DNA of 64,000 nt from Thermostichus sp047461615 (GTDB taxonomy: Bacteria > Cyanobacteriota > Cyanobacteriia > Thermostichales > Thermostichaceae). The stretch spans positions 1 to 64,000 of the forward strand of contig NZ_JANSHI010000002.1 of the NCBI RefSeq assembly GCF_047461615.1, in the 5' to 3' direction. The position numbers and the translations under genes were made by a program. Position 1 is the stretch's first letter, and every line of letters starts with the position of its first letter. Below, in pieces: positions 32,823-41,064 of this stretch. The notes beneath the pieces are model-generated. The model saw only the letters and a list, made by a program, of their open reading frames with translations. It made no database searches and was not told where the DNA came from.

Positions 32823-34694
32823 ATGAAGCTTGCCCTGTTTGCCCCTACTCCCCGCGGTCGCCAGTTGGCCCAGCCTTTGCTGTCGCTGCTGCCGGAGGAG
32901 TGGATCTGCTGGAGCAAGGCCAACTCCCAAGGAGAGCCCCTGCCTCCGCCCTGGCAAGCTTACGGGGATCCCCTACCCGGATCCCTAGCGGCAGCAGTGG
33001 CCCAGAGCTGGCCGCAGGTGCAGGGCTGTATCTTTGTCTTGCCCGTTGGGTCAGTGGTGCGGCTCATTGCTCCCCTCTTGCGGGACAAATACCGGGATCC
33101 GGCGGTGGTGGTGGTGGACGAAGCTGGCCGCTGGGCCGTCAGCCTCTGTGGCGGACATGTGGGGGGAGCTGATGCCTTGGCGCGGCGGGTGGCGGCTGCT
33201 TTGGGAGCCGAGCCCGTCCTCACCTCCGCCTCGGAGGGTCTGGGGATCCCGCCTGTGGATTTGTTGGGGGATCCCTACGGTTGGCGGCGGGGCGCTGGCG
33301 ATTGGAACGAGGTGGCTGCTGCTTTGGCGCGAGGAGAGCCAGTGGCTGTTGAGCAAACCTGTGGCACGCCGCTCTGGCGGCGGGCTTGGCCGGCAGATCA
33401 CCCTCTCTTGAGCACTGCTCCTAGCCAGGCGGTGGCCCAGATCCGGATCAGCGAGTATTCAACTTCTTTGGACAAGAACAAGATCCCCACCGTTCACTGG
33501 CATCCGCGGGTGCTGTGGGTGGGGGTGGGCTGCGAGCGGGGCACTAGCCGCGCCTGGCTGGAGGGATCCCTGCGGCGCCTGTTCCAGAGCCAGGGGCTAG
33601 CTTTCGAGGCCATTGCCGGCTTGGCGACCCTAGAGCTGAAACGGGATGAGGCGGGACTTGTGGAGCTGGCCCAAGCCTACGGCTGGCCCATTCAGTTTTT
33701 CTCGGCCGAGGCCCTGGCGAGGATGCCAGTTCCCCACCCTTCGGAGGCAGTGCAACAGGCGGTGGGCACCCCTTCGGTGGCAGAGGCGGCTGCCCTTTTG
33801 GCGGCCCGGCGCTGCTCAGGGGATAGCGATCCAGCCCCAGGGAGAGCTACTCTCCTCTGCCCCAAGCAGGTCTTTGCCTCCGAAAGCGAGGGAGCTTGTA
33901 CCCTAGCCATTGCTCGCGCTGCCCGAGAGTATTCGCCTCGCGCCGGCCACCTGTGGCTGATTGGCACCGGCCCTGGGGATCCCGCCCAATTGACGCTGGC
34001 TGCCCGGCTGGCTTTGGCCCAAGCCGACGCGGTAATCGGCTACCAGCTCTACCTGGGCTTGGTGGCGCCCCTCCTGCGCCCCGGCCAGATTTGCGAAGCC
34101 TTTCCCATCACGCAGGAGGTGCAGCGGGCGCAGCGAGCCATTGCCCTGGCCCAGCAGGGGCTGCAGGTGGCGGTGATCTCTTCGGGAGATGCGGGGATCT
34201 ACGGCATGGCCGGTCTGGTGCTGGAGTGCCTGGCCCGTGCTGGTTGGGATGGGATCCGCCCCTCTGTGGAGGTGCTGCCGGGGATCTCTGCGCTTCAGGC
34301 TGCTGCTGCCCGGCTAGGGGCACCCCTGATGCAGGACTTTTGCGCCATTTCCCTCTCGGACCAGCTCACTCCCTGGCCGACCATCGAGCAACGCCTGCAG
34401 GCCGCTGCCCAGACCGACTTTGTGGTAGCTCTGTATAACCCTCGCTCGCGGCAGCGCTTGGATCCCTTTCTCAAGGCGCTGCAGATCTTTCGCCGAGCCC
34501 GCTCTGCCCGTACCCCGGTGGCAGTGGCCCGCAACCTCTACCGCCCCGGCGAGACCCTCCACCTCACCACGCTAGGGGAGTTGGATCCCGAGGCAGTGGA
34601 CATGTTCACCCTGGTCTTGATCGGCAACTCGCAGACCTTTCGCCACGGCAGGTGGCTAATCACCCCCCGCGGCTACCCCTTGGGCAAAACTTAA
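32823..34694 (+). CDS. CbiG / CobJ (precorrin-3B C17-methyltransferase) fusion
   Basis: 623 residues, two enzymes of corrin ring contraction in one chain. The N-terminal ~345 residues are CbiG (opening of the delta-lactone): KLALFAPTPRGRQLAQ, CGGHVGGADALARRVAAALGAEPVLTSASE, and the C-terminal CbiG piece with GVGCERGTSRAWLEGSLR. The C-terminal ~250 residues from about 374 are the CobJ/CbiH methyltransferase with the SAM-binding LIGTGPGDPAQLTLAARLAL, ISSGDAGIYGMAG, and DFVVALYNPRSRQR. I chose the ATG at 32823. The fusion order (CbiG then CobJ) is known in cyanobacteria. tRNA-Cys lies downstream. Confidence 0.93.
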   Translation: MKLALFAPTPRGRQLAQPLLSLLPEEWICWSKANSQGEPLPPPWQAYGDPLPGSLAAAVAQSWPQVQGCIFVLPVGSVVRLIAPLLRDKYRDPAVVVVDEAGRWAVSLCGGHVGGADALARRVAAALGAEPVLTSASEGLGIPPVDLLGDPYGWRRGAGDWNEVAAALARGEPVAVEQTCGTPLWRRAWPADHPLLSTAPSQAVAQIRISEYSTSLDKNKIPTVHWHPRVLWVGVGCERGTSRAWLEGSLRRLFQSQGLAFEAIAGLATLELKRDEAGLVELAQAYGWPIQFFSAEALARMPVPHPSEAVQQAVGTPSVAEAAALLAARRCSGDSDPAPGRATLLCPKQVFASESEGACTLAIARAAREYSPRAGHLWLIGTGPGDPAQLTLAARLALAQADAVIGYQLYLGLVAPLLRPGQICEAFPITQEVQRAQRAIALAQQGLQVAVISSGDAGIYGMAGLVLECLARAGWDGIRPSVEVLPGISALQAAAARLGAPLMQDFCAISLSDQLTPWPTIEQRLQAAAQTDFVVALYNPRSRQRLDPFLKALQIFRRARSARTPVAVARNLYRPGETLHLTTLGELDPEAVDMFTLVLIGNSQTFRHGRWLITPRGYPLGKT

Positions 34695-34900
34695 AACACC
34701 CTGAGATGCCGAGGATTCAACTGCAGCCGTCGGGGAAGCTTGAGCCGCCTTTCGGTTTGGCAACGTTTTCGGGCAGTTGCCGGCGAAAATAAGTATGGGC
34801 GAGGGTGTCGATGCCTAGCCGAACCGAGAGCTGCTACCATTGACGGCGGCAAGTGGAAGAGGGATCCCCTTTTCGGATTACGATAATCTATGAGCAGTAG

Positions 34901-34972
<72 letters not shown>

Positions 34973-35002
34973 CTTGAAGCTGACATCCCCAGCGGGACAC
35001 GC

Positions 35003-36163
35003 ATGAAAGACAAGTTAATGTTGATGATCCCGGGCCCCACTCCCGTTCCCGAGAGTGCGCTGCTGGCCATGGCGCGGGGGCCCATCGAGCACCGCAGCAA
35101 AGAGTTCACCGCCATTCTGGAAGAGGTGACGGATGGGCTGCGCTGGCTGCACCAGACTACTTCGGATGTGTTTGTCTTTGCCTCCAGCGGCACCGGGGCG
35201 ATGGAAGCCGGGATCCTCAACACCCTCAGCCCTGGGGATCGCGTCTTGGTAGGGGTCAACGGCAAGTTTGGCGAGCGCTGGGCCGAGATGTCGGAGCAAT
35301 TTGGCCTGCAGTGCGAGCGGATAGAAACCCCCTGGGGCGTGCCCTATCCCGTCGAAGTCTTCCAGGAGAAGCTGGCTGCTGACCGGGAGAAGACCATCAA
35401 GGCGGTCATCCTCACCCATTCAGAAACCTCTAGCGGCGTGGCCAACGATGTGCAGGCCATTGCGGCTGCCGCCCGCGAGCATGGGGAAGCCTTGGTAATT
35501 GTGGATGCCGTCACCAGTTTGGGAGCCATGCCGGTGCCCATGGACGAGTGGGGCTTGGACGTAGTGGCCTCTGGATCACAGAAGGGCTACATGATCCCGC
35601 CAGGGCTGGGGTTTGTAGCTGTTAGCCCGCGGGCCATGGCTGCTGCCGAGCGCTCTCGCTTTCCCAAGTACTACTGGAGCTTTAAGCTTGCCCAAAAAGC
35701 CCTGCGCCAAGGCACCACTCCCTTTACGCCGGCAGTGAACCTGTTCTACGCCCTACAGGTTACCCTGCGCCTAATGCGGGCCGAAGGATTGGAGGCCATC
35801 TACCGCCGCCATGCCCGCTTGGCCCAGGCCACCCGCGCCGGTGTCAAGGCCCTGGGGCTGAAGCTTTTGGTCAACCCCGAGTCAGCGGCTAGCCCCTCGG
35901 TAACAGCCGTGCTGGCTCCGGAAGGGATCAACGCCGACACCCTCCGCAGCACCCTGAAGAAACACTTCGACATTGCCCTTGCTGCTGGCCAAGATCACCT
36001 CAAGGGCAAGATCTTCCGCATCGGCCACCTGGGCTTCGTGAGCGAGCGCGACATTCTCACAACCCTGGCTGCTCTGGAATCGACCCTGCACACCCTGGGC
36101 TACAGCGACTTCTCTCCTGGAGCAGCTCTCAAAGCGGCCGAAGAGATCTTGGCCAACCCCTAG
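35003..36163 (+). CDS. Serine/alanine-glyoxylate aminotransferase (PLP, class V)
   Basis: 386 residues, class-V aminotransferase that moves the amino group from alanine or serine to glyoxylate; central in photorespiration. Motifs: MLMIPGPTPVPE at the N-terminus, FASSGTGAMEAGI, VDAVTSLGAMPV and the PLP lysine near residue 194 in SGSQKGYMIPPGLGFVAVSPRA. Similar genes in cyanobacteria were once labelled as the 42-kDa subunit of a soluble hydrogenase, a mis-annotation. Functionally linked to glcF at the window start. Start ATG 30 bp after tRNA-Cys. Confidence 0.92.
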   Translation: MKDKLMLMIPGPTPVPESALLAMARGPIEHRSKEFTAILEEVTDGLRWLHQTTSDVFVFASSGTGAMEAGILNTLSPGDRVLVGVNGKFGERWAEMSEQFGLQCERIETPWGVPYPVEVFQEKLAADREKTIKAVILTHSETSSGVANDVQAIAAAAREHGEALVIVDAVTSLGAMPVPMDEWGLDVVASGSQKGYMIPPGLGFVAVSPRAMAAAERSRFPKYYWSFKLAQKALRQGTTPFTPAVNLFYALQVTLRLMRAEGLEAIYRRHARLAQATRAGVKALGLKLLVNPESAASPSVTAVLAPEGINADTLRSTLKKHFDIALAAGQDHLKGKIFRIGHLGFVSERDILTTLAALESTLHTLGYSDFSPGAALKAAEEILANP

Positions 36164-36305
36164 GGATCCCTGGCCCATTCTGTAGCTCTTGACACCTAGC
36201 GACCCTCCCTTGCCCTGGCTAGAATGGGTGAACCTGCTTAACAAAAGATAAAACTCCAAAGTTTACTGCTCTGGAGAGATGCCTGGTTGAGACTCAAAGG
36301 CTGTC

Positions 36306-36974
36306 ATGCTGATTAGTTTGCAACGGGATCCCTGTCAAACTGCTTCGGCAGCAGAGTTGCGGCGAGTGCTGCAAGGGATCGGCCCCCTTTCTTGTCCCTG
36401 GCAGTACAACTTTCACCTGCACACCCGCTGTTCGGATGGGCAAATGGATCCGGTGGAACTGGCGGAGCAGGCGCGCCGGCATGGCCTCCAGGGCCTGGCC
36501 ATCACCGATCACCACACCCTGAAGGGCTACCAACAGGCCCGCGCCCACCTGGATCGCCCCGGTGATCCCATCCTGTGGCCGGGGATCGAGATTACAGCCA
36601 ACTTGCTGGGCTGCGAGGTGCATATTCTTGGCTACGGGTTTGATCCTGCTGACCCTGTTTTGGAGCCTTACATCCAAGGCGAGCAAGTGCCCGGCCTGGG
36701 TGCTGCTGAGGCCATTGGGGCCATTCAAGCGGCGGGAGGGTTGGCGGTATTGGCCCATCCCTTTCGCTACTGGCTGCCTGCAGAAGTCCTCGTCCCGGCA
36801 GCAGCAGCTCTAGGAATTGACGGTCTCGAAGTCTACTACGCTTATAAAAATCCGGAACCTTGGGCTCCCAGCCCAGAAGAGACGGCGATCGGGGAGGAGT
36901 TGGCCCAGACCTACGGACTCTTGAAAACCTGTGGCACCGATTCCCACGGTTCCAGCATCCTCAGGCGTATTTAG
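36306..36974 (+). CDS. PHP-domain metal-dependent phosphoesterase
   Basis: 222-residue PHP-family protein. Metal-binding motifs: NFHLHTRCSDGQ, ITDHHTL, GIEITANL, VLAHPF and the C-terminal DSHGSS. Related to YciV/RNase AM-like and TrpH-type phosphatases that act on nucleotides. The protein starts with a 25-residue extension before the fold. It ends 10 bp from the TrkA_C relic, to which it is convergent. No operon partners. Confidence 0.86.
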   Translation: MLISLQRDPCQTASAAELRRVLQGIGPLSCPWQYNFHLHTRCSDGQMDPVELAEQARRHGLQGLAITDHHTLKGYQQARAHLDRPGDPILWPGIEITANLLGCEVHILGYGFDPADPVLEPYIQGEQVPGLGAAEAIGAIQAAGGLAVLAHPFRYWLPAEVLVPAAAALGIDGLEVYYAYKNPEPWAPSPEETAIGEELAQTYGLLKTCGTDSHGSSILRRI

Positions 36975-36984
36975 CCGGCTCCAC

Positions 36985-37122
36985 CTAGGGGCGGGGATAG
37001 AGCAACTGACCCAGGCGGCGCAACTGCTCGGCCGTGCCCATACACAGCAGCAGATCCCCTGGCTGCAGCAAGGTGTCGCTGGTGGGTCCGCCAATAAGCT
37101 GGCCGTCTGCTCCATAAAAAGC
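36985..37122 (-). pseudogene. C-terminal relic of a TrkA_C (RCK-C) potassium-transport protein
   Basis: Forty-five codons on the minus strand encode ADGQLIGGPTSDTLLQPGDL followed by LLLCMGTAEQLRRLGQLL, the classic end of TrkA_C/RCK-C ligand-binding domains (DGQLI, TLLxxGDxLLVMGTxEQLRRL). An in-frame TGA sits directly upstream at 37123-37125 and there is no start codon, so nothing intact remains of the gene. The ending is an ordinary TAG at 36985-36987. This is the tail of a lost K+ channel or transporter gene such as KtrA/TrkA, KefB or a two-pore channel. Well supported by motif; exact parent unknown. Confidence 0.7.
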
Positions 37123-37238
37123 TCACAGGGCTTAGGGTGATGAGCTCCCACCCATTGCCACTGCTTGCAAGGGGGGGACGCACCGAGGCCATGGAGCCAA
37201 TACAATGGGGAGGAGGAAAAGGGTTGTTGAGCAGGCAG

Positions 37239-37451
37239 ATGCCCGAGTACGTCAAGATCGAGTATCGGATCGACAAAAATGGGCAGGTAACGGAGACCGT
37301 GCTAAACGGTAACGGCTCCAGTTGTACGCTAGCGACTGCGGAGCTGGAAGCAGCCCTTGGAACGGTGCAAAAACGAGAGCTGCTGCCTGAGTTTCATCAG
37401 CCGGCAGAAACTGAGATAGAATCTCGGGTTTCTTTGCAACAAACCTGCTGA
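37239..37451 (+). CDS. DUF2997 protein
   Basis: 70 residues; MPEYVKIEYRIDKNGQVTET and TLATAELEAALGTVQKRELLPEFHQ match DUF2997, a small family of cyanobacteria and plastids with no known function. I chose the start at MPEYVK; the longer frame adds 34 unlikely residues. Located between the TrkA_C relic and a small membrane-protein gene, facing the latter. Confidence 0.82.
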   Translation: MPEYVKIEYRIDKNGQVTETVLNGNGSSCTLATAELEAALGTVQKRELLPEFHQPAETEIESRVSLQQTC

Positions 37452-37468
37452 GTCCCACCTCTACCTGC

Positions 37469-37696
37469 TCATTTTCTCTTCTTGCCCCTCTTGCCGGCGT
37501 TGGCAGCCCGCGCCGCCTCAACTGCTCCCTGGAACAGCCAAACGGCTAGGGGAGCGGCCACGATCAAGATGATGCTAGTGGGGCCAACGCCAAAGTCCGG
37601 CTCACCAGAAGCCAACTCGAAGATTGAGCCCACAGCGGCAATGGCGCTGACGCAGGAAACCGCTAGGAGCAGGTAGCTTTTGACAGGGGTGGTCAT
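37469..37696 (-). CDS. Small membrane protein, unknown
   Basis: 75 residues with two hydrophobic segments (YLLLAVSCVSAIAAVGSIFEL and SIILIVAAPLAVWLFQGAVE) and a basic tail (RAANAGKRGKKRK). Similar two-helix proteins are common in cyanobacteria but uncharacterised. It lies 17 bp from the DUF2997 stop, convergent. The basic C-terminus suggests it faces the cytosol. Confidence 0.65.
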   Translation of the reverse strand: MTTPVKSYLLLAVSCVSAIAAVGSIFELASGEPDFGVGPTSIILIVAAPLAVWLFQGAVEAARAANAGKRGKKRK

Positions 37697-37779
37697 GGGG
37701 AACCCGTCTGGAGACTACAGTTAGGGGCTAGGGCCTGTCCAGCCTAAGAGCAAGCCGGCTAGACTTCTCTTCGCAAAAA

Positions 37780-37813
37780 AGCCCCCTCATCCTTGAGAGG
37801 GCTAGCTTTTTTT
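37780..37813 (-). terminator. Bidirectional intrinsic terminator after petE
   Basis: Hairpin AGCCCCCTC / GAGAGGGCT with one mismatch in a nine-base stem and a 6-base loop at 37780-37803. It is bordered by AAAAAA (37775-37780) on one side and TTTTTTT (37807-37813) on the other, so it can work in both directions. It ends petE transcription on the minus strand before the small membrane-protein gene. Confidence 0.75.
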
Positions 37814-37880
37814 CTATACTACTACGGGTAGGGCTCTGCCCCAGCAAGCCGAAGTCGGGGTTGCTAGCCTACAGTTCGAT

Positions 37881-38291
37881 TTACCCCTTGACAATGATCT
37901 TGCCAACCATTCCGGCTCCCCGATGGGGCGTGCAGTAGTAGGTGTACTCGCCCGGCGGGACATCGACAAAGGCCGTCTCGACCACTTGGCTGGGAGCAGT
38001 GAGCAGGGCCTTGTGGGAGAGCTTGGCTGCCAGGGCCGCATCGCCACCGGGTACTTTGTCGAAAACAATGTTGTGGGGATAGACCTTGTTGTTGACCCAC
38101 CGAACAGTATCCCCTTTCTGGATGGTGAGGACAGGGGGATCGTAAATGAGCTGGGCCTTATCGGAGCCCATTTTGACCGTGTAGGTTTCAGCAGCAGCAG
38201 GGTTGGACAAAAACGCCCCTGCAGCCATCCCGAGCACAAGGGTGAGGAGAACAAGCTGTAGACGCTTTGCCAGGTTAAAAACAAACAACAT
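37881..38291 (-). CDS. petE: Plastocyanin
   Basis: Copper protein that carries electrons from cytochrome b6f to photosystem I in the thylakoid lumen. 136 residues: signal peptide 1-34 (ends NPAAAE) then the cupredoxin fold. Copper ligands: His73 (YPHNIVF), Cys120, His123 and Met128 in the YYCTPHRGAGM motif. Length of the mature part (~102) is normal. The gene stands alone, ended by a terminator at 37780-37813. Plastocyanin in hot-spring strains is common but not universal. Confidence 0.96.
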   Translation of the reverse strand: MLFVFNLAKRLQLVLLTLVLGMAAGAFLSNPAAAETYTVKMGSDKAQLIYDPPVLTIQKGDTVRWVNNKVYPHNIVFDKVPGGDAALAAKLSHKALLTAPSQVVETAFVDVPPGEYTYYCTPHRGAGMVGKIIVKG

Positions 38292-38494
38292 GGATCCCTC
38301 TCAAAACGTAACAGCACTTACTCTTCTGCTGCTTGGCCACCGCTTTCCAAGCTGTGAAGCGTGCCTGGTCATGCAGGAGGAGTGACAGCTCTATCTTAAC
38401 CCAACTTTAGGCATCTTTAAGCATGGAAAGCATCTTTTTTGCCAGAACCAGAATCAGTTAAACTACCCGGTGGGACATCCCGGGTCTGCTCGCT

Positions 38495-38600
38495 GACGGC
38501 TCTTGCGAAAGCTCCCCGTTAAAGCGAGAAGCCCATGCTACGCCTACCTACAGGATCAGTGCCGGGAGTATGTCGCGTGTAGGGCGGCCGTGCTTCTTCT
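38495..38600 (+). mobile_element. Possible relic of an IS200/IS605 (TnpB) element end
   Basis: The sequence with CTCTTGCGAAAGCTCCCCG followed by AAGCGAGAAGCCC resembles the terminal segment after tnpB in cyanobacterial IS200/IS605 elements (hairpin-forming CCCCGTTAAAGCGG-type end). A related 21-bp sequence with 3 mismatches (CAGYGCCGGGAGTAKGTCRCG) occurs at 7008-7028 and 38557-38577. No transposase gene remains. This is similarity recalled, not searched. Confidence 0.3.
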
Positions 38601-38974
38601 CTCAGGTTGCCCCTGCGTTCACGGCCAGCTTCCAAGAGGCTTCTGGCAAAATCTGGACCTGCCCCATTAGCACTGCCCTAAGCTTGGGCAGAGTCCTCAA
38701 GCTGGAGATGCACTACTAGGTGCAGAGGTGAAGGTTCTTCCCAGCGGCTTTGTAGCAGCTCTTTGGCTTGAGAGGGATCCGCCGCCTCCCCTAGATACCC
38801 AACACCTATACCTAGACTGGTATTGTAGGTTTTTAGGGCCAGAGGTGGGCAATTTCCCGAAGCCTAACCTCGTTCAGGAAAGCAATGCTAAAGTGCCGCT
38901 TGCGCAGCAGGCTATTTGAGGTAAATTGGCGGATTCGTAGGACTTCCTCAACAACGGACTGAATAGTGATAGCT

Positions 38975-39002
38975 TTTGTCAGATTGAGTTTGTCAGATTG
39001 AG
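38975..39002. repeat. Perfect 14-bp tandem duplication
   Basis: TTTGTCAGATTGAG is present twice head to tail (38975-38988 and 38989-39002). It has the look of a slippage duplication in non-coding DNA. Confidence 0.9.
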
Positions 39003-39348
39003 TTGGATCGAATGCTGTTTAACTGATTTCGAGAGTTAAGGCCTATCTCTAGAAGAAAGCCAAAACGGTTTTTTTGGCAGCATACGGACCAGCCGCTGAG
39101 ATCCCTAGGGCTCTAGAGTAGGCTGGCTGTCCTCAAGGGGCCATTGGGTTAAAAGTTCTTTCCTGGGAAGGTCTTCCCAGCTTGAGCGCTTGAGTAAGCA
39201 ATCCTTGCTGTAGGTAGGAGGCGCACTAGCCCAAGTTAGCTTAATATGGTTTCAGAGGTGGGCCAGGCGTTACCTTACGTAACCGCAGCTAACTGACCCA
39301 GCCTCTAGAGATTGGCTCCTCTTTCCTTGCACTGCAGGCAAAAAGACA

Positions 39349-39747
39349 ATGGTAGGCATCTTCAGGCGCTTTTTCGGCTCTCGTGGTCGAGCAGCTTCCC
39401 AAAGCTTATCAGAAACGGTTTCCCAGCCGGCCAAAAAGAAAGACAACACCTTCTTTCTCAACCCGGATGAGGCCAAGACCCTTGGCAACATCGAATACAT
39501 GCGCACTCCTAGAACTGTGAAGCACACCTTCAAAGACTTTGGCTCTGGCGGCAAGATAGAGGTGGTGGAGGAGGTGTCTTCCTTGAGCAAGGTTAAGTTG
39601 ACTGAAGAAAAAAGCAAAGCTCCTGAACCTGTTGCCGAACAGGGCTCCCCCACCTCCAACAGCGGCAGCGGAGTGGCCTCACGCCGCGGAGGAGGATCTG
39701 ACCTAGATAGGTTCCGCGAGATGGCTCGCAGCTTACGGAAAAAGTAG
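39349..39747 (+). CDS. Conserved cyanobacterial hypothetical protein
   Basis: 132 residues. The middle has a conserved-looking FFLNPDEAKTLGNIEYMRTP block followed by RTVKHTFKDFGSGG; both ends are basic. The tail (SGVASRRGGGSDLDRFREMARSLRKK region) is a disordered linker with a C-terminal amphipathic helix. That short helix (RFREMARSLR) resembles two repeats in the protein encoded at 61174-61398 (see findings). Located 62 bp before ndhO on the same strand. No function known. Confidence 0.7.
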   Translation: MVGIFRRFFGSRGRAASQSLSETVSQPAKKKDNTFFLNPDEAKTLGNIEYMRTPRTVKHTFKDFGSGGKIEVVEEVSSLSKVKLTEEKSKAPEPVAEQGSPTSNSGSGVASRRGGGSDLDRFREMARSLRKK

Positions 39748-39809
39748 GCTAGCTGCGAGTGGACTAGCGCCCAGATTCAACCCATCAATCAGCACCGAAG
39801 GGAAAGACA

Positions 39810-40028
39810 ATGGCAATCAAGCGAGGCACCCTGGTAAGAGCCATCCGTGAGAAGCTGCAGGGCAGCTTGGAAGCCCAAGCCAGTGATCCCATGATCCCCA
39901 ACTACGTCTTTGACACGGCTGGAGAAGTGGTGGAGATTAAGGGAGACTACATCCAGATTAAGTTTGGAGCTGTTCCCACCCCTCCGATCTGGCTGCGGGT
40001 TGATCAGGTCGAGGAAATTGCCGGTTAG
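39810..40028 (+). CDS. ndhO: NAD(P)H-quinone oxidoreductase subunit O
   Basis: 72-residue cyanobacterial/plastid-specific peripheral subunit of the NDH-1 complex, used in respiration and cyclic electron flow. It matches NdhO throughout: IKRGTLVRAIREKL, SLEAQASD, GEVVEIKGDYIQIKFG and the ending VPTPPIWLRVDQVEEIAG. Length is typical. ftsQ follows shortly after on the same strand. Confidence 0.95.
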   Translation: MAIKRGTLVRAIREKLQGSLEAQASDPMIPNYVFDTAGEVVEIKGDYIQIKFGAVPTPPIWLRVDQVEEIAG

Positions 40029-40059
40029 GTTGCTCCCTGCCGGAAGAAAGAGGGAGGCG

Positions 40060-40881
40060 GTGGTATCTCTTGCTCCGCCCAGCCGCGAGCAACTTTTGCG
40101 ACGGCGGCAACTTCTGCGCCAAGAGCGGCGTCGCCGTTTTTGGCAGGGATCCTGGCGCTTGGCCAGTTCCACAGCTTTCCTGCTACTGCTGGTGCAAAGC
40201 CTGCAGCAGCCCTACTGGCAAATTCGTCGACCAGAGCAGATTCAGGTCAGCGGTAACCACTGGGTGGATCCCGACTGGATCCGGAGGCAATTGCCTCTGA
40301 CCTATCCGATAAACATCTGGCAGGTGCAGCCAGCAGCGTTGGAAAAAGCCTTGCTGGGATCCCCGGCTTCCCCTTTCCAGAGCGTCCAGGTGCGGCGGCG
40401 GTTGCTGCCAGTGGGAGTTGTTGTCCAGGTGCAGGAACGGCAGCTGATTGCCCGTGCTCGCCGAGGCGACCAAACGGGTTGGGTGGATCGAGAGGGCAAC
40501 TGGCTGCCCCCGGATCCCTACCGTTTCCTTGAGTCCTTGCCCGAGTTGGAGGTGCTGAGCTGGGAGAGCCACCCACCCGAGCAATGGGCGCCACTGCTCG
40601 AAGCCCTGCAACTGTCTGAAGTTCCAATCAGGGCAGTGGATTGGCACGCCGGCGGAGGGATTACCCTACACACTGAGCTGGGCAATGTTTATCTGGGGCC
40701 GCTTTCTGACCGCCTGCCCTTGCAAATTCAAATCCTCAACCAAATGCGGGATCTGGGCCGCTACTGCGAGTGTACGCCCGAGGAAATTCTCCAGATTGAT
40801 CTAAGCAGCCCCAGCGTGCCCACCTTGCAGCTTACCCCCGCCGCCATGCAGAGGCGCCAGAAGGATCTGGAGCAACGCTAG
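40060..40881 (+). CDS. ftsQ: Cell division protein FtsQ
   Basis: Single-pass membrane divisome protein. A basic cytoplasmic tail (RRRQLLRQERRRRFW), one membrane helix (ASSTAFLLLLVQSL), then a POTRA domain (IRRPEQIQVSGNHWVDPDWIRRQLP) and the FtsQ beta domain. The frame is open from 39910 across ndhO; I chose the GTG at 40060, preceded by GGGAGG with short spacing, giving 273 residues. Exact start uncertain. In many cyanobacteria ftsQ is followed by ftsZ, which is not here. Confidence 0.82.
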   Translation: MVSLAPPSREQLLRRRQLLRQERRRRFWQGSWRLASSTAFLLLLVQSLQQPYWQIRRPEQIQVSGNHWVDPDWIRRQLPLTYPINIWQVQPAALEKALLGSPASPFQSVQVRRRLLPVGVVVQVQERQLIARARRGDQTGWVDREGNWLPPDPYRFLESLPELEVLSWESHPPEQWAPLLEALQLSEVPIRAVDWHAGGGITLHTELGNVYLGPLSDRLPLQIQILNQMRDLGRYCECTPEEILQIDLSSPSVPTLQLTPAAMQRRQKDLEQR

Positions 40882-41064
40882 ACTATTCCCTTGGCTAAAG
40901 CCAACTCCATCCCGCAGGTGTGAAGGTAGCTCTGTCCCTGGCCTTGGCTGCCTGCGCTGGGGGGCTAGCTTGCAGACCAGGGTCAGAGTTTGCTGCATAG
41001 TAGTGTAGTCGTCTTACGTTGGAGGGCGGCTAGATCCTGGGGCTGCCGTGCCGCGTTTTTTCTG

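Larger units (their letters stand above)
38292..39348. other. Gene-poor kilobase between petE and the next gene
   Basis: About 1.06 kb without a supported gene. It holds the petE promoter (minus strand), a stretch at 38495-38600 resembling the right end of an IS200/IS605 (TnpB-type) element, a perfect 14-bp tandem repeat at 38975-39002, and a hairpin GCCAAAA/TTTTGGC at about 39059-39082. One 63-codon frame at 38728-38919 has no identifiable feature. Higher AT than the surrounding genes suggests decayed mobile DNA. Confidence 0.45.

Noticed and set aside
36188..36225. TTGACA...TAGAAT as promoter for the PHP gene
   Set aside because: The spacing is about 25 bases, too long for sigma70; the TAGAAT alone is weak.
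38728..38919. 63-codon frame between petE and the gene at 39349
   Set aside because: No ribosome site or motif; sits in apparently decayed DNA.
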